64,000 bases of DNA, from NCBI GenBank assembly GCA_018660835.1, contig JABJJN010000074.1:1-64000 (forward strand), given 5' to 3'. This document shows, piece by piece, positions 51,926 to 61,028 of this stretch. Every line of letters begins with the position of its first letter. Position 1 is the stretch's first letter. Both the position numbers and the translations under genes were made by a program. A model generated the notes under the pieces. It did not search any database, was not told the DNA's origin, and saw only the letters and a list, made by a program, of their open reading frames with translations. The DNA is from Gemmatimonadota bacterium. Lineage in GTDB: Bacteria; Latescibacterota; UBA2968; UBA8231.

Positions 51926-53179
51926 TCACGCCGCAACACCCGCTTGCACCAGCTCGCCGGCGATCTTTGCCCATTCCCACAATCGCTCTGGCTCATAGCG
52001 AACCGTACTGATGTCTTTGAGGATCAGTTCGAGTGGACAATTGTGCCGCTCGCAGGCGTCGATCGTCTCCCTCAGGTCTTGTTCGACTGCAGTAGAATCC
52101 CAGCTTTCGACTGCCAGCAACGCTGGGCTGGGTTTGCGTGAAAAGACGTAGTCTGCGCCGATATTCTCCGCACCCACTTCGACGTCGACGAAGGGACTCA
52201 TGGAAATCTTCCGCACATTCGGTACCGAGCGGATGATGTCGATCTTGTTGTGCAGTGGCTCGCAGCAGCCATAGTACCCCAAGCCGAACCGCTCGAACCA
52301 GCGAACGGCATAATCGAGCCAGAATTCTTTGTGCATCGCAGGCGACACGGTGGAGAAAATTTGCGCCATCCCATAGGTCCATAGATCGCAGGACCGGGGA
52401 TGATCGGGATCGAAACCGGCTGCTGGCAACTCGTCGGAATAGGCGCCGGTACAATGGATCGTAAACTGCCCGTGTCCCAGCAAGCCCTGCTCCTGCAGGG
52501 CATCAAGCTGCGCCAGACTGGCTGTGGTATAGCGCTCTATCAACTGGTGGATGAAATCCGGCCTGTCCATGATGTCGAGGAGGATACCCTCGGGCGATCG
52601 CCAGGTAACCAACTGATCCCACGCACTGAAAACAGGTAGTGCGCCCTGCACTCGCACCTCAAGAATACCGTCGAGGATCTCTTCCAAGGGTCCGACACGC
52701 TCTGCTGTCGCTTCCACGTCGAAGTGGACATCGTGAAACTGGATTTTTTCCAGGTCTTGTTCGGTGCGAATCTGGTCGACGTAGCGATGGCCAACGACAT
52801 CGTTGTGCGGATCACTTACGGCGCGTTCCTCTTGTACCTGGATACCAAAACCAAGACCGTGAATCACCGCCGACACATCGACACTGGGCTCAATCACCTG
52901 GTCATCACGCATGTGCCGCCACTTGTACAGGCGACGACGAAGATCGGTCTCCACCTGCCGATTCAACGGATCAACGCACAACAGACCCAGTTCGCCATCC
53001 ACACCCATCTCATGCCAGGGGATCTGATCGATCACGACCATAGGTCGCGTTGGCCGCAAACCATTGAGTGCCACCCAGTGTTGCCGCGTCGTCTCCTGCT
53101 GTGGTAGAGCCGCTATCTCTCCAACCTGGAGGCCGAGTTCTCTCAGAATCTGGCGATCTCCGCCTTGCGTTCGCGTCAC
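51926..53179 (-). CDS. Uroporphyrinogen decarboxylase-like (UroD/MtaA family) protein
   Basis: This 417-aa protein resembles UROD-like methyltransferases that act on corrinoid or methylated substrates: GALPVFSAWDQLVTWRSPEG, LLDIMDRPDFIHQLI and CCEPLHNKIDIIRSVPNV are family-like. The residues used by true UroD are not all seen. Start GTG 53179 has GGGAGAGGAAT upstream (6-nt spacing); the TTG start at 53254 is less likely. It converges on the SDR gene and follows the leuB terminator, so it is read separately. Confidence 0.8.
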   Translation of the reverse strand: MTRTQGGDRQILRELGLQVGEIAALPQQETTRQHWVALNGLRPTRPMVVIDQIPWHEMGVDGELGLLCVDPLNRQVETDLRRRLYKWRHMRDDQVIEPSVDVSAVIHGLGFGIQVQEERAVSDPHNDVVGHRYVDQIRTEQDLEKIQFHDVHFDVEATAERVGPLEEILDGILEVRVQGALPVFSAWDQLVTWRSPEGILLDIMDRPDFIHQLIERYTTASLAQLDALQEQGLLGHGQFTIHCTGAYSDELPAAGFDPDHPRSCDLWTYGMAQIFSTVSPAMHKEFWLDYAVRWFERFGLGYYGCCEPLHNKIDIIRSVPNVRKISMSPFVDVEVGAENIGADYVFSRKPSPALLAVESWDSTAVEQDLRETIDACERHNCPLELILKDISTVRYEPERLWEWAKIAGELVQAGVAA

Positions 53180-53252
53180 ATTCCTCTCCCTGCATACAGA
53201 ACCCAAAGGACAAGCTCTCAGGATAGTGAACCCCAAACGCGACACAGAACGC

Positions 53253-53294
53253 AAAAAGGCCCGCCATCGACAGATCGTGTCAGAAGGCGGGCCC
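53253..53294 (-). terminator. Rho-independent terminator of leuB
   Basis: On the minus strand GGCCCGCC and GGCGGGCC arms (53293-53286 and 53265-53258) flank a 20-nt loop and are followed by TTTTT (53257-53253). Good stem plus T-run makes this the strongest terminator in the window. Confidence 0.85.
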
Positions 53295-53319
53295 AGCTGG
53301 GTGGCGCAGGATTACCTGG

Positions 53320-54420
53320 TTAGTCCAGGTGCTTGAGGATCGCTTCACCCATGGCTTCACTGCCAACCGAGGCCAGACCAAAGGCGATATCAGCTGTTCT
53401 GATTCCCGCCTTCACCGTCGACCTCACAGCCGTCTCAATTGCGTCTGCTGCCTCATGGAGACCAAAACTGTGGCGCAGCATCAGCGCCGCCGACAGGATC
53501 TGCGCACTCGGATTGGCGATGCCCTGACCGGCGATGTCAGGAGCCGTGCCACCAGATGGTTCGTACAGACCAAAAGGTCTATCCAGCCGATTCTTCCGTG
53601 CGCCCAGAGACGCTGACGCCAGCATGCCGAGGGAACCGCAGATGATCCCCATTTCGTCGGACAGAATGTCGCCGAACATATTCTCCGTGAACAGTACATC
53701 GAACTGATCCGGATCACGCGCCAGTTGCATGGCTGCATTGTCGACATACATGTGGTCCAGTTCGATCTCAGGAGCGTGTTTGGCGAAATACGCTGTCACC
53801 ACCTTGCGCCAAAGCACCGAACACTCCAGCACATTTGCCTTGTCGACGGAGGTGACTCGCTTGCCACGTGCCAGGGCCGTATCGATGGCCACCTGGGCGA
53901 TCCGTTCGATCTCACTTGTCTTGTAGACCATCGTGTCGATCGCCTGCTCTTCGCCATTGTCGAGTCTCGTCGTGGACTTGTCGCCGAAATAGATTCCACC
54001 CGTCAATTCACGAATGCAGACAATGTCGATGCCCTCGGGAATCCGCTCTCTCTTCAGGGGCGACGCATCGGCGATCTCTTCATACAGCAATCCGGGGCGG
54101 ATATTGGCGTAGAGAGAAAAGGCCTTGCGGATCGCCAGCAGCGAAGCACGCTCGGGTTGTTCCTTTGGCGGTAGAGATTCCCATTTGGGGCCACCGACGG
54201 AGCCAAACAGGATCGCATCCGCATCTTCACACACCTTGTGTGTGCTGTCCGGAAAGGCAACGCCATGGTTGTCGATGGCAATACCACCGATGTCGGCGTG
54301 GGTCGCATCGAGGGCAAAGTCAAAGCGCTGTCCCGCTTGCTCCAGGACACGAAGCGCGACGGCCATGACCTCCGGGCCGATACCGTCGCCAGGTAGAACA
54401 GCGAATGTTAAGGTCTGCAT
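53320..54420 (-). CDS. leuB: 3-isopropylmalate dehydrogenase LeuB
   Basis: This 366-aa protein converts (2R,3S)-3-isopropylmalate to 2-oxo-isocaproate in leucine synthesis. LPGDGIGPEVM opens it; ELTGGIYFGDKST, MYVDNAAMQLARDPDQFDV and GTAPDIAGQGIANPSAQILSAALMLRHSFG are LeuB-specific. Active-site residues are intact and the length is normal. ATG 54420 is used; the frame continues upstream to 54477. It lies alone; leuA, leuC and leuD are not adjacent here. A strong terminator follows. Confidence 0.95.
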   Translation of the reverse strand: MQTLTFAVLPGDGIGPEVMAVALRVLEQAGQRFDFALDATHADIGGIAIDNHGVAFPDSTHKVCEDADAILFGSVGGPKWESLPPKEQPERASLLAIRKAFSLYANIRPGLLYEEIADASPLKRERIPEGIDIVCIRELTGGIYFGDKSTTRLDNGEEQAIDTMVYKTSEIERIAQVAIDTALARGKRVTSVDKANVLECSVLWRKVVTAYFAKHAPEIELDHMYVDNAAMQLARDPDQFDVLFTENMFGDILSDEMGIICGSLGMLASASLGARKNRLDRPFGLYEPSGGTAPDIAGQGIANPSAQILSAALMLRHSFGLHEAADAIETAVRSTVKAGIRTADIAFGLASVGSEAMGEAILKHLD

Positions 54421-54568
54421 AAATCCTGTCTTATACGGTGAAGGGCGAGCGCTCCGAACGCATGGACTGTCGTCCACTCGTGGGCATCCGTCGCAGGTTG
54501 ACAGTAGAATCTAAGGCAAGAAGTCCCGATACTGCATTTCCAATCGCCTATCAGCGGGGACGTCACAC

Positions 54569-55246
54569 ATGAGCAACAGAAGAGAAGACCAGACAGAGAG
54601 ATTTGGCGCGACCCTTTCTCGCCAGGTGTGGCGTGCTCACTGCACAGACACGGCGGACCTTGGGTCTGCGCTGCCGGATCTCGTACAAGAGCTGACATCT
54701 GGGCGGGATGCGGGGCAGGTGATGACGGCGAGTCTGTTTCGTTGGGATCAGCGTCTGTTTCTCTATCTGGAAACCATCGGCGACAACCCCGTCGATTCAT
54801 TGACTGCCCCCCTCGCTCCGCATCTGTTGAGTTGGCCCGGCGAGCAGCGGCCTCGCCATTGGGTACCCATGACGGACATCTTCCACTATCACCGCTGCCT
54901 GGGAGCCGACCAGTGGCGTCGCAAGACGCCGCCGGATAAGCGCACGGCGCGGGTCCTGCGATTGCGCCCGCAGATGGCCTCCAGCTACATCTTCCTGCAT
55001 TATCAGCTGCAGGAAGAGCGTCCCGCAGGAGGCGACAAATACGGCCTCATCAGCCTTCACGACGACATCATGTTTTTCTACGCTGAAGAGCCGACGATCG
55101 TTGAACCGCCACGATACGCGGGCGAGTTATCGACGCAGAACACACCTGGAGACTGGCACACCCTCATGGAGCCACACTTTCTTCCCTGGGATGATGAGGG
55201 CGAAGAGGCCCTCTGGCGACCCATTGAGTGTCTGTTCTCACTGTGA
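54569..55246 (+). CDS. Hypothetical protein
   Basis: In this 225-aa protein the middle reads MTASLFRWDQRLFLYLETIG and MASSYIFLHYQLQEERPAGG, an alpha/beta fold with dimer-like strands reminiscent of DUF718 or rhamnose mutarotase-like proteins, but I cannot assign a family. The C-terminus is Trp- and Pro-rich (WHTLMEPHFLPWDDEGEEALW). It is followed 31 bp later by a sugar-isomerase-like gene and may be its partner. Confidence 0.55.
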   Translation: MSNRREDQTERFGATLSRQVWRAHCTDTADLGSALPDLVQELTSGRDAGQVMTASLFRWDQRLFLYLETIGDNPVDSLTAPLAPHLLSWPGEQRPRHWVPMTDIFHYHRCLGADQWRRKTPPDKRTARVLRLRPQMASSYIFLHYQLQEERPAGGDKYGLISLHDDIMFFYAEEPTIVEPPRYAGELSTQNTPGDWHTLMEPHFLPWDDEGEEALWRPIECLFSL

Positions 55247-55277
55247 ACACAAGTCACGCAACGCACACCAAAAAGCG

Positions 55278-56072
55278 ATGGTTGAGATGAAACTGGGATT
55301 GATGCGGGGAGACACCGTGCCGGCAAACGAATTGCGCGGGCTCGGCTTCGAAGCAGTGCAGATGTTCTTTGGTGGCGGTGCCGAAGGCGACGGCGACGAT
55401 CCGACACCGGCAGCCGTCGATGAGACGCTCAAGGCAGGCGACACATCGTTGGCAGCGATGACACTGCACGTGGATCTCGTCAACGCCACAGGAAGAGTAG
55501 AAGCCGATGTAGATCGTGCCATCAGATGTGTGCACAAGACGGCCGCTCTTGCGGGCAGATTTGGCGACAACCCACGGCCGATTCTCGTCTGGCATCCCTC
55601 GGGTTATCCAGAAGGTGAACAGGACCACGCCATCTTTGCGGGTCTCGTATCGAGTCTGAAATCTGTATGCCAGGAAGCCGAGTCAGCGAGTATCGACGTA
55701 GCGGTGGAGATTACCCGTGCCGGATCCGTCGGGAGTGCCGAGACCTTTCTACGTCTTCAGGATCACGTGGGCTCGTCGGCGTTGAAGGTCTGTGTGGATG
55801 CGGCCAACTTCTGCCCGGACCGCACACCTCTCGAGCGTGCTGTGCGTATGCTCGCGGCGGATACCGTCATCGTCCACGGCAAGGATGCGAGCTTCGCCGA
55901 CAATGGCGAAGTCGCCGACTATGGCCCCACAGGATCGGGTCGCCTCGACTACCCCACCTATGTGCACGCTGTGCAGGAACACTGCAACGTGGCCTATTTC
56001 GTGCTCGAGTACTATCGCTCCCGCGAAGATTTGCTCAAGGCCCGGGACATTGTGCTTGCAGCAATGAAGTAG
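55278..56072 (+). CDS. Sugar phosphate isomerase/epimerase-like TIM-barrel protein
   Basis: The 264-aa xylose-isomerase-like barrel has its metal residues in AVEITRAG (Glu), VDAANFC (Asp), VHGKDA (His) and LEYYRSREDLL (Glu) at strand ends, as in the AP-endonuclease 2 superfamily of epimerases and isomerases. It probably acts on a keto-sugar or inositol-type compound. The start may be ATG 55278 or ATG 55287; the longer frame to 55101 is antisense-free but overlaps the upstream gene. It ends just before the convergent TPR gene. Confidence 0.82.
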   Translation: MVEMKLGLMRGDTVPANELRGLGFEAVQMFFGGGAEGDGDDPTPAAVDETLKAGDTSLAAMTLHVDLVNATGRVEADVDRAIRCVHKTAALAGRFGDNPRPILVWHPSGYPEGEQDHAIFAGLVSSLKSVCQEAESASIDVAVEITRAGSVGSAETFLRLQDHVGSSALKVCVDAANFCPDRTPLERAVRMLAADTVIVHGKDASFADNGEVADYGPTGSGRLDYPTYVHAVQEHCNVAYFVLEYYRSREDLLKARDIVLAAMK

Positions 56073-56094
56073 GCATAAGCAAAAGATCACACTT

Positions 56095-57042
56095 CTATTG
56101 CTGGCTCAAGTCCTTCAGCCGCTGCAGTCGCTCTGTCTCATGGGCGGCAAACCAGCTGTCCTGGGATAGTTGCCGATAGGCTTCAGCAAAGTGACGGGCC
56201 GCGTCTTGTGTATTGCCGAGAGCCAGGTGCAATTCGCCCAGCTCTTCGCTCACATACCCGTCACCCGTGCCGGCAGCCTCGTGATCAGCCAATAGCTGCT
56301 GTTGGATCTCCAGGGCCTCGGTCAGTCGGCCGACAGAGCGCATACAACGAGCAACACACCAGTGAGCGATGGCGATCGGGCCTGCCTCTGCCTCTTGCTG
56401 GCGCGCCACCAGGGCCTTCTGGAACAACTCGAGAGCCGCGTCGAATTCACCATCTCCGTGATGGTCCCAGCCGAGATTGTTGTAGATGGAGCCAAGCCAG
56501 TGGCGCGCTCTTGTTTGTGTTGACGCTTCGGCGATATCGATCCCCTTGCGGCTCCAAGCACGCCGCGTTTGGGTCGAATCGGCGGCGATCGCCATCATAT
56601 GCGCCGCATCGATCGCGTGGTAGTCTGCCCGGATGAGTCGGCCCATGTCATAGGCTTGTTCGAAGAGGGGCAATGCCTTGTCGGTCTCGCCATTTGATCG
56701 ATGCGCCCGTCCTCTTTCGAGAAGGAAACGTACCCTTTCGACACTGGCAGCCCCTCGCAGCTGCCCTTCTACCTCATCGAGTGTCCCATGGGCCGATTTG
56801 AAGTCTCCTTCCAGCCCGTACGTACGAGCGATCTGCGTTGCCAACTGCAATCGATAGGACGCAGTGGAGTCGGTTGCGTGGTTTCTGAACTGCTCAAAAC
56901 GAGTCCGAGTGGCGGCGGGATCGTTGTAATCCCAGACCGCATCAAAATCCATCGCCATGTCTGCAGATGATTCAGCCATTGTCTGTCCCTGGATGGTTGC
57001 CGCCACAAGAATGGCGAGGCACGTTGCGAGTTTGATCCGCAT
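56095..57042 (-). CDS. Secreted TPR-repeat protein
   Basis: This 315-aa protein has a signal peptide (MRIKLATCLAILVAATIQGQ, about residues 1-20) and about five tetratricopeptide repeats (GRAHRSNGETDKALPLFEQAYD, NLGWDHHGDGEFDAALELFQKA, EELGELHLALGNTQDAARHFAEAY). It should be a periplasmic scaffold. Its ATG (57042) shares an A with the TGA stop of the PhyH gene (TGATG), so it is translationally coupled to that gene. Confidence 0.82.
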   Translation of the reverse strand: MRIKLATCLAILVAATIQGQTMAESSADMAMDFDAVWDYNDPAATRTRFEQFRNHATDSTASYRLQLATQIARTYGLEGDFKSAHGTLDEVEGQLRGAASVERVRFLLERGRAHRSNGETDKALPLFEQAYDMGRLIRADYHAIDAAHMMAIAADSTQTRRAWSRKGIDIAEASTQTRARHWLGSIYNNLGWDHHGDGEFDAALELFQKALVARQQEAEAGPIAIAHWCVARCMRSVGRLTEALEIQQQLLADHEAAGTGDGYVSEELGELHLALGNTQDAARHFAEAYRQLSQDSWFAAHETERLQRLKDLSQQ

Positions 57043-57884
57043 CAGATGGTAATCCCCTGTTCTTCGAGCCAACCTCTGAGTGGGACATCTTCATCGTTGG
57101 GTGACGTAAAGCCCCGCCCGCCTGAATGCGTTACGCCCAACAGTTGCTGTCGAATCGCGTCGCAGGCTGGCAGCAAGTGTTCGACACGCATGTCGTCGCG
57201 AGGCCGCAGCCATCGATAGGAATAGCCGTAGAACAGAACACGTCGTGGTTCAATCCAATAGTTGGCACTGCCCGAATGCCACAATCGACGATCAAAGAAA
57301 ACGGCACTTCCCGCCGGTACGCAGACGGGAACAGCCCCTGCCGGCATCGCCGACCTGTCATCGCCAGGAAACTCATTGCGCAGATGCGACCCGGGCAGCA
57401 CATAGAAGTTCCCTCGATCTGGCTGCGAGGCATCCGACAGAAAGTAGCCAATTTTCAGTGACACACGTGGACGAGGGTTGCCCTCCAGATCACGGTTGAT
57501 CTGACCCGAATCCTGATGCCATCCCAGAGCCAGACCATCGTCCTCGACACGCCGCCCCGCCGGTTCGACGGGGGTGTAGGTCATGTGCGTGTGGTACAAT
57601 TGGATATGCCAACCAAGAATGCCCCAGACCTTGGGAAACGTCGTCGACCAGTCGAGCAGTTTCAGATATGCGGCGTCTCGGCCAATGAAGTCGTAATGGT
57701 TGACCCGCGCTCCCGGGTCCATCCCCTGGCGTTCACGCTCGCTTCGGTCAATCTCGTCAGAGATAGGCATCAGCGTCTGTACCAGATCTTGGGGGATGGC
57801 ATCGGGAACGACGAAGTATCCATCCCTTTCGAATTGCTCTGACTCGGATGGAGTGAGCGTGTGTTCAAGACAGGATGGGTTCAC
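57042..57884 (-). CDS. Phytanoyl-CoA dioxygenase (PhyH) family protein
   Basis: This 280-aa oxygenase carries HQD (His123/Asp125 in GWHQDSGQIN) and distal His203 in LWHSGSANYW, with Arg at about 214-215 (EPRRVLFYGYSYRWL). The N-terminal EQFERDGYFVVPDAIP is typical. It precedes a secreted TPR protein sharing TGATG at the junction. Substrate unknown; the length is normal. Confidence 0.9.
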   Translation of the reverse strand: MNPSCLEHTLTPSESEQFERDGYFVVPDAIPQDLVQTLMPISDEIDRSERERQGMDPGARVNHYDFIGRDAAYLKLLDWSTTFPKVWGILGWHIQLYHTHMTYTPVEPAGRRVEDDGLALGWHQDSGQINRDLEGNPRPRVSLKIGYFLSDASQPDRGNFYVLPGSHLRNEFPGDDRSAMPAGAVPVCVPAGSAVFFDRRLWHSGSANYWIEPRRVLFYGYSYRWLRPRDDMRVEHLLPACDAIRQQLLGVTHSGGRGFTSPNDEDVPLRGWLEEQGITI

Positions 57885-58047
57885 TATCGACTCTCTTCGT
57901 CACCTGTGGTTTGCAGACTATCCAATTGAGAGAAATTCAAGCGCTGCCCACAAGGTCCGCGCGCTTCTTTGGCCCATCAGACCGTAGCGACGCCTTGTCC
58001 CGACGAACAGGTGCGCTACCTTGCCACGCATAAGGAGAAACGTGGCT

Positions 58048-59931
58048 ATGTCTGTCCTACAAACACATGAACTCAAGTGTGATGTGCTCGTCGCAGGTGG
58101 TGGCCCCGCCGGTGTGCCCTGCGCTCTGGCAGCGGCCCGAAATGGGGCGAGTGTCATCCTTTGCCAGGATCGGCCTGTTCTGGGGGGCAATGCCTCTTCG
58201 GAAGTCCGCATGCATATCGTCGGCGCTGACGCCTCCGGGAGCCGCGGCGTGGAACTGGCCACTGAAGCACGCGAAGGTGGCATCATCGAGGAAATCCGCC
58301 TCGAAACCAGCCTGCGCAACCCGCAACGCTCGGCATCGATGCTTGACCTGATCCTATACGAGAAATGCCGCGCCGAACCGAATCTGACGCTGATGCTCAA
58401 TACCGCCGTCGATGGGGTGACCGTGTCCGACGGGCATATCGTGGCCGCCAGCGCCCTGCGTCAGTCGACGGAGGACCGCTTCGATATCACTGCCCACCTA
58501 TTCGTCGACTGCACAGGTGACGGACGGCTGGGGCTGGAGGCGGGCGCCCCCTTTCGTGAGGGTCGCGAGTCGAAGGCCGAGTACGGTGAGCCACAGGCGC
58601 AGGACGCTGCCGACGACAAGAGTCTGGGGTCGACCCTGTTGTTTCAGGCGCGGCAGCACGACCATCCCATGCCCTTCGTGGCTCCGCCATGGGTGCGCAA
58701 GTTCACCGAGCATGACTTACGCCTGCGGCCGCACGGTGCCCCTGGTATCGATCGCGGTCTTGAATACGGCTATTGGTGGGTGGAATGGGGCGGCGTACTC
58801 GATACGGTCAAGGACAACGAGACCATCCGCGATGAATTGCTGGCGATCATGCTTGGTGTGTGGAATCACATCAAGAATGACGGCGATCATGGCGCAGATT
58901 GCTGGGCCCTCGACTGGTTTGGTTTCCTGCCGGGCAAACGGGAGAGTCGTCGTTTTATCGGTCAGCATGTTTTGAGTGAGAATGACATTCTCGCAGCGCA
59001 GAGATTTGATGACACGATCGCCTTTGGTGGATGGTCCCTCGACACGCATCCACCTGAGGGTGTCGATGCCGTCGACCTACCCCCTTGTAATCAACCGCAA
59101 CCCCCGCACCTCTACGATATTCCTCTGCGCAGCTGCGTCTCCCGCGACGTGGACAACCTGATGTTTGCGGGACGCAATATTTCTGCGACCCATGTGGGAT
59201 TCTCATCGACGCGTGTCATGGCCACATGCGCCGTCATCGGACAGGGCGTGGGCACGGCGGCCGCCTTCGGCGCACTGCACGGCCATGCAGCCACCGAATT
59301 GTCCAGCGACGCCAAGGCAATGCACGCGATCCAACAACGGCTGCTACGTGACGATGCGTTCCTCATCGGTTGTGCCAACAGCGACGACACCGACGTGGCG
59401 GGCAAGGCAACGATAAGTGCCTCCAGCGAGTGCAGCGGCGGTGAAGCGACGAATGTCGTGAGTGGTCAGACCCGCAGTGTCCATGGAGAAGGGGGTGCCG
59501 CGCCCGATGTGGCCAACCCGGGCTCGCATCGATGGATGAGTGATGCCGCCGAGGGGTTCCCCGCGTGGTTGGAACTGCGCTGGTCAGCGGCGGTCGAGGT
59601 CGCGCGAATTCAACTCGTCTTCGATACGGGCCTGCATCGTGTACTGACCCTCAGTCATTCCGACGCGTATGTAGATCGCATGGAGTATGGTTGTGCCCAA
59701 CCCGAAACGGTTCGAACCTATCACCTGGAGGCGGAAGTCTCTGGCCAGTGGCAGTCTCTTGCCCACGTAACGGACAACTATCAGCGTCTCAACATCCACG
59801 ACTTCGACTCCCCGCCGACCATCGATGCTCTGCGGCTGACCGCCGAGGCGACCCATGGTCTCGACCATGCTCGTCTTTGCGAGATTCGCGTCTGCGAACA
59901 GATCGATGATTGGTCTGCCGGAAAAAGGTGA
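58048..59931 (+). CDS. FAD-dependent oxidoreductase with a discoidin-like C-terminal domain
   Basis: This 627-aa protein has the FAD motif VAGGGPAGVPCALAAARNG (residues about 13-32) and the following GGNASSEVRMH, diagnostic of the FAD_oxidored (PF12831) group. The last ~150 residues (from AGKATISASSECSG) read like an F5/8-type discoidin domain (NVVSGQTRSV, WLELRWSAAVEVARIQLVF), suggestive of carbohydrate binding. It probably oxidises a sugar-derived alcohol. AAGGAG is upstream; GTG 58042 and ATG 58048 are both possible starts. The lactonase-like gene follows after 5 bp. Confidence 0.85.
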   Translation: MSVLQTHELKCDVLVAGGGPAGVPCALAAARNGASVILCQDRPVLGGNASSEVRMHIVGADASGSRGVELATEAREGGIIEEIRLETSLRNPQRSASMLDLILYEKCRAEPNLTLMLNTAVDGVTVSDGHIVAASALRQSTEDRFDITAHLFVDCTGDGRLGLEAGAPFREGRESKAEYGEPQAQDAADDKSLGSTLLFQARQHDHPMPFVAPPWVRKFTEHDLRLRPHGAPGIDRGLEYGYWWVEWGGVLDTVKDNETIRDELLAIMLGVWNHIKNDGDHGADCWALDWFGFLPGKRESRRFIGQHVLSENDILAAQRFDDTIAFGGWSLDTHPPEGVDAVDLPPCNQPQPPHLYDIPLRSCVSRDVDNLMFAGRNISATHVGFSSTRVMATCAVIGQGVGTAAAFGALHGHAATELSSDAKAMHAIQQRLLRDDAFLIGCANSDDTDVAGKATISASSECSGGEATNVVSGQTRSVHGEGGAAPDVANPGSHRWMSDAAEGFPAWLELRWSAAVEVARIQLVFDTGLHRVLTLSHSDAYVDRMEYGCAQPETVRTYHLEAEVSGQWQSLAHVTDNYQRLNIHDFDSPPTIDALRLTAEATHGLDHARLCEIRVCEQIDDWSAGKR

Positions 59932-59936
59932 AATAG

Positions 59937-60953
59937 ATGACCGACTACCTCATCACCAGCATTGGTGGCCCCCAGCCGAAAATCACCGTCGATTCGATCG
60001 ATTCTGGCGGCGACCTGCAGCAACTGACAGATCTGGCCTGCGATGGCAATCCCGGTCCCCTGGCTGTGTCACCTGATCGTCAGCATCTGTATGTCAGCGT
60101 CCAGGTGGATGACCAGCACCTGGCGCGCAGCTATCGTATCAGCGCCGACGGGGATCTGGCCCTCACAGGCCAAACCAACATGGGTGGTAACCCCTGCCAT
60201 CTTTCGACGGACAACACAGGTCGGTTTCTATTGGGGGCGTACTATTCTGATGGCATGGCCACAGTCGATCCTATCGATGCGGCGGGTGCCCTTGGAGGGG
60301 CGCGAACCTCACACAACCCAACCGAGCTGCGCGCCCACTACATCCAGACCGATCCCAGCAACCGTTTTGCCTTCGTGCCGCACGTGGACACGGCCAACTG
60401 TGTCTATCAGTTCCGCTTTGACGAGACCACCGGGCAACTGACACCCAACGACCCGCCACAGGTCTCACCTCCCCCGGGACAGGGACCCCGACATCTCTGC
60501 TTTCATGCGTCCGGCCGCTACGTCTACACCAATGGTGAACAGGGTTCGAGTGTGACGATCTGGGATTATGATGAAGCCACGGGTTGTCTGAGTGCGAAAG
60601 AAACCCTCACCACCTTGCCGGAAGCGGGTTTTGCCGAGGCCAACCACCCTTCGCAACTCCACATCAGCGCGAATGGTCGTTTCCTCTTTTCAGGGAATCG
60701 CGGCCATCACAGCATTGCGGGATTCCTGGTGAATGACGACGGCTCACTGCAACCGACCGGTCTCACACCAGCTGATCCGAATCCGCGACCGATCACGGTC
60801 AGCCCCGACTCTCACTTTCTGTTTGCCGCCGGCAGCACCGAGGAAGGTCGGCTGATGCGCTGGCGAATCGACCAGGAATCGGGTGAGCGCTCGAACGTCA
60901 CCTACTATGACTGCGGACCGGTCTCGTGGGTGATATCCATGCGCCGGGACTAG
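59937..60953 (+). CDS. Lactonase-family (6-phosphogluconolactonase-like) beta-propeller
   Basis: The 338-aa seven-bladed propeller follows the Pgl pattern: GNPGPLAVSPDRQHLYVSVQ, GGNPCHLSTDNTGRFLLGAYYSDG, GPRHLCFHASGRYVYTNGEQGSSV, NHPSQLHISANGRFLFSGNRGHHS and NPRPITVSPDSHFLFAAGSTE. Such enzymes hydrolyse sugar lactones; the conserved basic and acidic residues line the axial channel. It lies 5 bp after the FAD oxidoreductase, which could supply the lactone. A bidirectional hairpin follows. Confidence 0.88.
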   Translation: MTDYLITSIGGPQPKITVDSIDSGGDLQQLTDLACDGNPGPLAVSPDRQHLYVSVQVDDQHLARSYRISADGDLALTGQTNMGGNPCHLSTDNTGRFLLGAYYSDGMATVDPIDAAGALGGARTSHNPTELRAHYIQTDPSNRFAFVPHVDTANCVYQFRFDETTGQLTPNDPPQVSPPPGQGPRHLCFHASGRYVYTNGEQGSSVTIWDYDEATGCLSAKETLTTLPEAGFAEANHPSQLHISANGRFLFSGNRGHHSIAGFLVNDDGSLQPTGLTPADPNPRPITVSPDSHFLFAAGSTEEGRLMRWRIDQESGERSNVTYYDCGPVSWVISMRRD

Positions 60954-60983
60954 TCCCCGATCATCCTGCGCTACGTTCGTCGG

Positions 60984-61019
60984 TGAGTCACGCAGCGTGG
61001 TGGCTGGCTGCGTGACTCA
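60984..61019. terminator. Perfect 13-bp hairpin between convergent genes
   Basis: TGAGTCACGCAGC (60984-60996) and GCTGCGTGACTCA (61007-61019) pair fully around a 10-nt loop, between the lactonase-like and PhyH gene ends. No T-run follows on either side. Confidence 0.7.
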
Positions 61020-61028
61020 AGCCGCGAC

